DNA of 10,352 nucleotides, from positions 1 through 10,352 of the forward strand of contig JAXLSX010000020.1 of the NCBI GenBank assembly GCA_046330285.1, read 5' to 3'. Made by a program: the position numbers and the translations under genes. Source of the stretch: RHKX01 sp046330285 (lineage in GTDB: Bacteria > Actinomycetota > Thermoleophilia > Solirubrobacterales > 70-9). Numbering within the stretch: position 1 is the first letter of the stretch; every line of letters begins with the position of its first letter. Shown here piece by piece: positions 6,140 to 10,352 of the stretch. The notes beneath the pieces were generated by a model. It saw nothing but the letters and a program-made list of their open reading frames with translations. It was not told where the DNA came from and searched no databases.

Positions 6140-6870
6140 TCGGCGACGGCCGCGTGGGTGGCAGCCTCGCCCGCTCGCTCCGGGCCGCGGGAGCGGAGGC
6201 CGAGCTGGTCGGCCGCGAGGGGCTCGGTGACAGCCGGCCCGAGGTCGTACTGCTGTGCGTTCCCGACGCCGAGATCGAGAGCGCCTGTGAGAGCGCGATC
6301 GCCGCGGCTCCCGAGGGAAGCCTGCGGTTCGTCGGCCATACGAGCGGAGCGACGACCCTCGGCGCCCTCGCCGCGGCCGGGGACGCCGGCGCGGAGACCT
6401 TCTCGCTCCACCCCCTGCAGACGGTTCCCGACGCCGGGGCCGACCTGACCGGCGCCCCGGTCGCGATCGCCGCATCGGCACCCGCCGCCGCCGACCTGGC
6501 CCGGCGGATCGCCGACGCCTGCCAGATGACGCCCTTCGACGTCCCCGAGGAGTCCCGCGCCGCCTACCACGCCGCGGCCGCGATCGCCTCGAACTTCCTG
6601 GTCGCGCTGGAGTCGAGCGCCGAGGAGCTCCTGGCGGCAGCCGGGATCGAGAACGGCCGCGAGCTGCTGGCGCCGCTCGTCCTCAGGACCGCTGCCAACT
6701 GGGCGGAACGGGGACCGGACGCGCTGACCGGCCCGATCGCCCGCGGCGACGAGGCGACGGTCGCCCGCCATCTCGATGCGATCGCGGCGACCGACCCCGC
6801 CCTCGAGCAGCTTTACCGCACCCTCGCCGAGCGAACTCGCGAGGTCGCCGCCGCCGGAGGCCGCCGATGA
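6121..6870 (+). CDS. Rossmann-fold / DUF2520 oxidoreductase-like protein of the pantothenate operon
   Basis: This is a 249-residue protein from ATG 6121. The N-terminal Rossmann domain begins at once with ITLIGDGRVGGSLARSLRAA (GxGxxG at 8-13), followed by VVLLCVPDAEI, FVGHTSGATTL (His73) and FSLHPLQTVPD (His97). The C-terminal helical domain holds AAYHAAAAIASNFLVALES and LTGPIARGDEATVARHL, the hallmark of the DUF2520 half of this two-domain family. The fold resembles NADP-dependent reductases of the 6-phosphogluconate dehydrogenase superfamily. It overlaps panC by ATGA, and panB follows. The window has no panE, so this protein is a natural candidate for ketopantoate reductase (alpha-ketopantoate to pantoate with NADPH), but that is inference. 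Upstream in-frame starts (6007, 6091) would add residues without fold-like content, so 6121 is preferred, although it lacks a Shine-Dalgarno site. Confidence 0.88.
   Translation: MPPITLIGDGRVGGSLARSLRAAGAEAELVGREGLGDSRPEVVLLCVPDAEIESACESAIAAAPEGSLRFVGHTSGATTLGALAAAGDAGAETFSLHPLQTVPDAGADLTGAPVAIAASAPAAADLARRIADACQMTPFDVPEESRAAYHAAAAIASNFLVALESSAEELLAAAGIENGRELLAPLVLRTAANWAERGPDALTGPIARGDEATVARHLDAIAATDPALEQLYRTLAERTREVAAAGGRR
6856..6860 (+). promoter_or_regulatory. Ribosome binding site of panC
   Basis: GGAGG lies 6 bases before the panC ATG (6867), inside the end of the DUF2520 gene. It is the best-placed Shine-Dalgarno in the window and confirms the panC start alongside the ATGA overlap. 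Confidence 0.6.
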
Positions 6871-7748
6871 GGATCGTCGAGACCAAGCGTGAGCTGCGTG
6901 AGGCGCTCGCCGGGCCCCGGCGCGAGGGGCTGTCGATCGGCCTCGTCCCGACCATGGGCTTCCTTCACGACGGCCACGTCGCCCTGCTCGAAGCGGCGCG
7001 GCGCGACTGCGACGTCGTCGTCATGAGCCTGTTCGTCAACCCGGCGCAGTTCGGGCCCGGTGAGGACCTCTCGCGCTATCCGCGCGACCGTGAGCGGGAC
7101 GCCGCCGTCGCCTCCGAGGCCGGCGTCGACTTCGTCTACGCCCCGGCGGTGGAGGAGGTCTACCCCGAGGGCTTCGCGACCGCGGTCGAAGTCGGAGGGC
7201 TGACCGAGGTCCTCTGCGGCGACCCCGCCCTGCGCGGGCCTGAGCACTTCCGCGGCGTCACCACCGTTGTCGCCAAGCTCTTCAACACCGTCGGCCCCGA
7301 CACCGCCTACTTCGGCCAGAAGGACGCCCAGCAGGCCGTCGTGGTCCAGCGGATGGCGGCCGACCTCGACTTCCCGGTCGAGATCGTCGTCGTCCCGACG
7401 GTCCGCGAGGCCGACGGGCTGGCGATGTCCTCTCGGAACGCCTACCTCTCCCCCGCCGACCGCGAACGGGCGCCCACACTGCACCGAGCCCTCGAGGCAG
7501 CCGCCGCGGCCGCCGAGCCCGGCGCCTCCGCCGCCGCGGTGCTCGCGGCCGCCCGCGAGGAACTCGCGAGCGCCGGAATCGAACCCGAGTACCTCGAGGC
7601 CCGCGACGCCGGCGACCTCGCACCGATCGAGAGCTTCAACGGGCGGCGGGCGCTGATCGCCGTCGCCGCCCAGGTGGGCGATGCCCGCCTGATCGACAAC
7701 GTGATCGTCGAGACGACACCGAACCAAGAGAGGCAGACACCCCGATGA
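6867..7748 (+). CDS. panC: Pantothenate synthetase (pantoate-beta-alanine ligase)
   Basis: This is a complete 293-residue PanC, which condenses pantoate and beta-alanine with ATP through a pantoyl-adenylate intermediate, the last step of vitamin B5 synthesis in the cytoplasm. The HIGH-type adenylation motif appears as PTMGFLHDGH (28-37). Others are SLFVNPAQFGPGEDLSRYPR (54-73), LCGDPALRGPEHFRGVTTVV (116-135), KLFN (137-140), YFGQKDAQQ (148-156), VPTVREADGLAMSSRN (176-191, KMSKS-like loop) and YLSP. The smaller C-terminal domain continues to residue 293. The start ATG overlaps the upstream TGA and the stop TGA overlaps the panB ATG, so the three genes form one translationally coupled unit. Length and motifs are normal and no key residue is missing. 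Confidence 0.97.
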   Translation: MRIVETKRELREALAGPRREGLSIGLVPTMGFLHDGHVALLEAARRDCDVVVMSLFVNPAQFGPGEDLSRYPRDRERDAAVASEAGVDFVYAPAVEEVYPEGFATAVEVGGLTEVLCGDPALRGPEHFRGVTTVVAKLFNTVGPDTAYFGQKDAQQAVVVQRMAADLDFPVEIVVVPTVREADGLAMSSRNAYLSPADRERAPTLHRALEAAAAAAEPGASAAAVLAAAREELASAGIEPEYLEARDAGDLAPIESFNGRRALIAVAAQVGDARLIDNVIVETTPNQERQTPR

Positions 7749-8665
7749 GCACCGCACCGCGAGTACCGAACACCCCTCCCGACGAGCGCTCCAAGGTCTC
7801 GATCCCGCGAATCGAGGAGATGCGCGAGCTCGGCGAGCCGATCGCGATGGTCACCGCCTACGACTTCCCCTCGGCGCAGGTGGCCGAGGCCGCCGGCGTC
7901 GACATCGTCCTCGTCGGCGACTCCGGGGCGATGACCGTCCTCGGGCACGACTCGACCGTCCCGGTCGGCATGGACGAGATGCTGATGCTCGCCGCCGCCG
8001 TCCGCCGCGGCCTCAGGACCGCGTTCCTCGTCGGCGACATGCCCTTCGGCTCCTACGAGAACTCGAACGAGCAGGCGATCGCGAACGCCCAGCGCTTCAT
8101 CAAGGAGGCGGGCTGTGACGCGGTCAAGCTCGAGCGCGGCGGCGCCTCGGTCGACCGGGCGCGGGCGATCGTCCGCGCCGGCATCCCGGTCATGGGTCAC
8201 GTCGGCCTGACCCCGCAGACGGCGACCGCGCTCGGCGGCTACAAGGCCCAGGGCCGGACCGGCGAGCGGGCCGCCCAGATCGCCGAGGACGCCTTCGCGC
8301 TGCAGGCGGTCGGCTGCTTCAGCATCGTCTTCGAGGCCGTGCCCGCCGCCGTCACCGAGGCGATCATGCCGCGCATGGAGGTGCCGGTGATCGGGATCGG
8401 CGCCGGCGGCGCGACCAACGGCCAGGTCCTCGTCTTCCATGACCTGCTCGGCATCCACACCGGCCACACGGCCCGCTTCGTCAAGCGCTACGCCGACATC
8501 CACGGGGCCATGGTCGACGGCGTCTCCGCCTACGTGGCCGACGTCCGCGGCGGCCGCTTCCCCGAGGACTCGCACACGTACTCGATCGACCCGAACGAGC
8601 TCGAGGCGTTCAAGCAGTACCTCGAGCAGGATTCGCTCGCGGGCACCTCTCCCTGGGATTGGTAG
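7745..8665 (+). CDS. panB: 3-methyl-2-oxobutanoate hydroxymethyltransferase
   Basis: This is a complete 306-residue PanB, which transfers a hydroxymethyl group from 5,10-methylene-tetrahydrofolate to alpha-ketoisovalerate, giving ketopantoate. Motifs are in order: AMVTAYDFPSA (34-44), LVGDSGAMTVLGHDSTVP (56-73; Asp59 is the expected metal ligand), VGDMPFGSYENS (96-107; Asp98), AVKLERG (126-132), VMGHVGLTPQ (149-158), GGYKAQGR (164-171), FEAVP (196-200, with the catalytic-type Glu197), VIGIGAG (215-221) and GQVLVFHDLLG (226-236). The first 18 residues are a variable tail and the last ten a short Ser/Trp extension. The ATG overlaps the panC stop (ATGA), with a loose GAGAGG about 10 bases upstream. 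The stop is TAG (8663-8665), followed by a terminator-like hairpin. PanB first in pathway but last in operon is unremarkable. Confidence 0.97.
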   Translation: MSTAPRVPNTPPDERSKVSIPRIEEMRELGEPIAMVTAYDFPSAQVAEAAGVDIVLVGDSGAMTVLGHDSTVPVGMDEMLMLAAAVRRGLRTAFLVGDMPFGSYENSNEQAIANAQRFIKEAGCDAVKLERGGASVDRARAIVRAGIPVMGHVGLTPQTATALGGYKAQGRTGERAAQIAEDAFALQAVGCFSIVFEAVPAAVTEAIMPRMEVPVIGIGAGGATNGQVLVFHDLLGIHTGHTARFVKRYADIHGAMVDGVSAYVADVRGGRFPEDSHTYSIDPNELEAFKQYLEQDSLAGTSPWDW

Positions 8666-9028
8666 CCGGCCCGGGGTGATCGTTGGCGCGCCCGCGGGTC
8701 CTGTCGCCGGACAGCCCCACGGGTGCTGACGCACGCCGCGGGGCGCCCCGTCCGGCGCCACCCGCGGGCTCCCGCCACGCCGGCCGCAGCGGAATCGCGT
8801 CTGGGACGTTGCCTGCTCCCTCCGAGCGAGAAGCCACCCGGTGTTCCCGCTGGACCGAGACGCAGGGACGGCGCCCCACCGTGCCCGTGCGCCCGAACCG
8901 CTGACCAGCCCACGCGCGGGGACCGGCGGGGGACGCTGCCGCCGACACTCAGCACGAAGTGCGGAGGCGGTGGCGTCACCCGACGGTCCCACTCGTGGAA
9001 CTCACGCCGGGATCGTCCGCTCGGAGAG
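8666..9028. other. 363-base stretch without a recognisable gene, rich in GC hairpins
   Basis: It lies between the convergent ends of panB (plus) and the lipoprotein gene (minus). Open frames cross it on both strands, but all give Arg/Pro/Gly/Ala-rich sequence with no family-like segment. Besides the hairpin after panB there is a GGCGCC pair around a 6-base loop (8742-8759), GCGGG/CCCGC (8764-8775) and GCAC/GTGC around GAA (8952-8962). I looked for RNase P RNA, tmRNA, SRP RNA, tRNA and cobalamin or cyclic-dinucleotide riboswitch landmarks and found none. It is probably a shared 3' region with terminators; an unknown structured RNA cannot be excluded. Confidence 0.4.
8691..8723 (+). terminator. 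Hairpin after panB, candidate terminator without a T-tract
   Basis: It starts 26 bases after the panB stop. The stem pairs CCCG (8691-8694) with CGGG (8720-8723), GGG (8696-8698) with CCC (8716-8718), and CTGTC (8701-8705) with GACAG (8710-8714) around a GCCG loop, with small mismatches between segments. No run of T follows. Such hairpins are common at actinobacterial operon ends, but termination is not proven by sequence. Confidence 0.45.
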
Positions 9029-9517
9029 CTAGGGCCCTACCTTTGCGTTCGAGGTGATCTTGTCGATCTGCCACGCCTGACCGTTCTTGACGACCGTCAC
9101 CTTCAGCGTCTGAGCATCGAAAACGCCGCCCTGAGGCTTGACGGTGACGATCGCCGAGCCCCCGGGGCCGGGCTTGCGGGCGAGGATCGTCGCCTGGTCG
9201 GCCAGCGCCTTCGGCTTGCGGGCCGCAACGCATCCCTGGCGGCTGCCGTAGGACTGCTTCAGGAAGGCGGGAGTGATCAGCTCGTCGCAGACCGTCGGAT
9301 CGTTGGGAACGGTGAGGAAGTCGGTGATCGTCGCGCGGATCAGCTCCTCGTCGGTCTGACCGCCTCCGGTGGTCGTCTGCGTGGTCGACGTCTGGCCAGT
9401 GGTCGTCTGGGTGACCACCGGTCCGGTCGTCGGCGGCTCCTCCTTCTCGCCGCAACCGGCGGCGATCGGAGCGATGGCGGCGACTGCGAGTGCGATCGTG
9501 ATCTTGAGTGGCTTCAC
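9029..9517 (-). CDS. Putative lipoprotein with Thr-rich linker and NTF2-like domain
   Basis: This is a complete 162-residue protein starting at GTG (9515-9517). Residues 1-21 form a signal peptide (MKPLK, hydrophobic core, AAG) followed by Cys22, a good lipobox, so the mature protein should be lipid-anchored outside the cytoplasmic membrane. Residues about 24-55 are a Pro/Thr/Gln-rich linker with repeated QTTT, typical of surface-exposed spacers that may be O-glycosylated. From about 56 the sequence DEELIRATITDFLTVPND, later ALADQATIL, LKVTVVKNGQAWQIDKI, reads like a small NTF2-like/DUF4878-type domain (helices, then strands ending in a W-x-I-D motif). Cys77 and Cys96 could form a disulfide. 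The ligand is unknown. It lies 10 bases after the acyltransferase stop and is probably co-transcribed with it. The stop is TAG (9029-9031). The domain assignment is tentative. Confidence 0.88.
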   Translation of the reverse strand: MKPLKITIALAVAAIAPIAAGCGEKEEPPTTGPVVTQTTTGQTSTTQTTTGGGQTDEELIRATITDFLTVPNDPTVCDELITPAFLKQSYGSRQGCVAARKPKALADQATILARKPGPGGSAIVTVKPQGGVFDAQTLKVTVVKNGQAWQIDKITSNAKVGP

Positions 9518-9527
9518 GCCCGACAGG

Positions 9528-10145
9528 CTAGCCGTCCGCAGGACGGGGCTCGATCTCCCGCAGGACCTTCGCGGGCGCCCCGGCCGAGATCGTCCACGGC
9601 GGCGTGTCGCGGGTCACGACCGAGTTCGAGCCGATCACGCAGTGTTCGCCGATCTCCGTGCCCCCGGTGACGACGACGCCCTTCCCGAGCCAGCTGTTGG
9701 AGCCGATCCGAACCGGCCCGCGGGGAACGAAGCCCTGCCAGGTGACCGGCAACTCGGGGTCGTCGAAGCGGTGGTCGGCATCGCCGACGAAGCAGTGGTT
9801 GGCGAACATCACGTGGTCGCCGATCTCGATCGACTCCTGGGCAGCGAGCATCGTCTCGCGGTTGAGGAAGCAGCCGCGGCCGATCGTGATCCGGGCGTCG
9901 GGCGCGAGCGTGATCCAGCAGCCGGGCTCGAGCATCGTGCCCTCGCCGATCGTGAGGCGGCCGTCGTCGAGTGCCTCCAGGACCTCGCCCTCGATCGGGT
10001 GGCGCACGTAGAACCCGCCGTTCGCCGCGTGGCGGTTGATCCGCCAGCGATGGCGCAGCCGGTGGGTCCGGTCGTACCAGCGGCGCTTCATCCACCACAT
10101 CCGCCAGCCGCGCTGCGCCGGCACGTAGGGGTCTTCGGGCGCCAC
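9528..10145 (-). CDS. Hexapeptide-repeat O-acyltransferase (left-handed beta-helix family)
   Basis: This is a complete 205-residue protein starting at GTG (10143-10145). Residues 11-40 are strongly basic and aromatic (RGWRMWWMKRRWYDRTHRLR), perhaps touching membrane or a polyanion. From about 63 onward there are hexapeptide turns: LTIGEGTMLEPG, ARITIGRGCFLN, ESIEIGDHVMFANHCFVG, VRIGSNSWLGKGVVV, TEIGEHCVIGSNSVV. The family end SAGAPAKVLREIEP follows. DADHRFDD (122-129) holds the usual acceptor-site His (His125), and a loop PVTWQGF follows it. Such enzymes move acetyl groups from acetyl-CoA to sugars of surface polysaccharides or small molecules; the acceptor is unknown here. The stop is TAG (9528-9530). 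The start lies only 18 bases from the divergent neighbour, and no Shine-Dalgarno is visible. Confidence 0.93.
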   Translation of the reverse strand: MAPEDPYVPAQRGWRMWWMKRRWYDRTHRLRHRWRINRHAANGGFYVRHPIEGEVLEALDDGRLTIGEGTMLEPGCWITLAPDARITIGRGCFLNRETMLAAQESIEIGDHVMFANHCFVGDADHRFDDPELPVTWQGFVPRGPVRIGSNSWLGKGVVVTGGTEIGEHCVIGSNSVVTRDTPPWTISAGAPAKVLREIEPRPADG

Positions 10146-10150
10146 GCCTG

Positions 10151-10156
10151 TAGCTT
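10151..10156 (+). promoter_or_regulatory. Candidate -10 element for a leaderless message
   Basis: TAGCTT fits the actinobacterial TAnnnT -10 pattern and ends 7 bases before GTG 10164, so transcription would start at or next to the start codon. No clear -35 is seen; the upstream bases lie within the acyltransferase gene. There is no Shine-Dalgarno before the GTG, which agrees with leaderless translation. Confidence 0.35.
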
Positions 10157-10163
10157 CCCAGAC

Positions 10164-10352
10164 GTGGCATTCGGAGACGCGGCGGGAGAGCAGACCCAGG
10201 CCGAGAGGCTCGAGATCGCCCGCCGCTATCGCGAGCGGCGCGGCTCCGAGCTCCGGGCCCAGGCCGCGAGCGCCGTCGACGGCGAGGTGCTGGCGGCGGG
10301 CGAGTTCAGCACCGTCCCGACCGAGGCGATCGCGTCGATCCCGGGACTCGGG
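10164..10352 (+). CDS. Unrecognised protein, N-terminal 63 residues only
   Basis: A GTG at 10164-10166 opens a frame without stops to the window end (63 codons exactly). The peptide begins MAFGDAAGEQTQAERLEIAR and continues with a charged helix (RYRERRGSELRAQAAS), then GEVLAAGEFSTVPTEAIASI near the edge. It looks soluble and helical at first; no signal peptide, motif or family was recognised. Codon use (G/C third positions, acidic/Arg/Ala mix) is like the real genes here. It is divergent from the acyltransferase, with starts 18 bases apart and a TAGCTT box suited to a leaderless transcript. An internal later start cannot be ruled out. Confidence is moderate that it is a gene and nil on function. 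Confidence 0.6.
   Translation, partial: MAFGDAAGEQTQAERLEIARRYRERRGSELRAQAASAVDGEVLAAGEFSTVPTEAIASIPGLG

Noticed and set aside
5185..6771. 528-codon minus-strand open frame
   Set aside because: It joins antisense DUF2520 sequence, one frame of fmdB and one frame of the UDG gene. Only the short UDG and FmdB segments are protein-like, and they are assigned to those genes.
8820..8860. Minus-strand GGGAACACCGGGTGGC, faintly like a cobalamin riboswitch core
   Set aside because: The other conserved boxes are missing and the downstream minus-strand region is antisense to panB, not a regulated gene.
8683..8904. 73-codon plus-strand open frame after panB
   Set aside because: The peptide is Arg/Pro/Ala/Ser-rich with no recognisable segment, and it starts at a weak codon within a hairpin-rich region.
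7442..8992. 516-codon open frame on the minus strand
   Set aside because: It lies antisense to panC and panB, both certain genes. Its product is Arg/Gly/Asp-rich without any family-like segment, as expected from the complement of GC-rich codons.
9368..9412. Short near-repeats (TGGTCGTCTG twice, 30 bases apart)
   Set aside because: They are explained by the Thr/Gln-rich linker codons of the lipoprotein; no mobile-element or CRISPR spacing.

Overview
This is a very GC-rich window (third codon positions almost always G or C) with tightly overlapping genes and weak or missing Shine-Dalgarno sites. That style, together with a Rex repressor of actinobacterial type and a DUF2520-panC-panB run, suggests a high-GC Actinomycetota member, most likely of the Thermoleophilia/Solirubrobacterales kind. 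The lineage is inferred from style and recalled gene neighbourhoods; no search was run.

Left part, minus strand, 5905 down to 1: one long probable operon. In transcription order it holds an FmdB-type zinc-ribbon protein, a family-4 uracil-DNA glycosylase, tsaE, tsaB, rimI, tsaD, a small glutaredoxin-like protein, rex, a GCS2-family (YbdK-type) carboxylate-amine ligase, and an unrecognised small acidic protein that runs off the window. Neighbours mostly overlap by 1-4 bases (GTGA, ATGA or TGATG junctions) or lie 4-26 bases apart, so translation is probably coupled. TsaE, TsaB and TsaD are the bacterial core of tRNA t6A37 synthesis (with TsaC, not seen here). RimI usually travels with them. The last four genes have a thiol/redox flavour.

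The stretch from about 3805 to 5860 is abnormal. FmdB, UDG, TsaE, TsaB and RimI are each broken into pieces lying in different reading frames, with at least ten apparent small indels in about 2 kb. Conserved residues continue on both sides of each break. Genes to the left (1-3380) and right (6121-10352) read cleanly. I favour a local sequence-accuracy problem over true gene decay, but the sequence alone cannot settle this. In FmdB and TsaB the indels cancel, so each still looks like one open ORF although its middle is garbled.

Middle part, plus strand, 6121-8665: a compact pantothenate operon. A Rossmann-fold/DUF2520 protein, panC and panB are joined by two ATGA overlaps. The divergent gap 5906-6120 carries candidate promoters and a small possible leader ORF. 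A hairpin after panB (8691-8723) is a candidate terminator. It lies in a 363-base stretch (8666-9028) with no convincing gene but several GC-rich hairpins.

Right part: a hexapeptide-repeat acyltransferase and a Thr-rich lipoprotein on the minus strand (10145-9029). A divergent, truncated plus-strand gene starts only 18 bases from the acyltransferase, probably as a leaderless message. No tRNA, rRNA, CRISPR array or insertion sequence was recognised.
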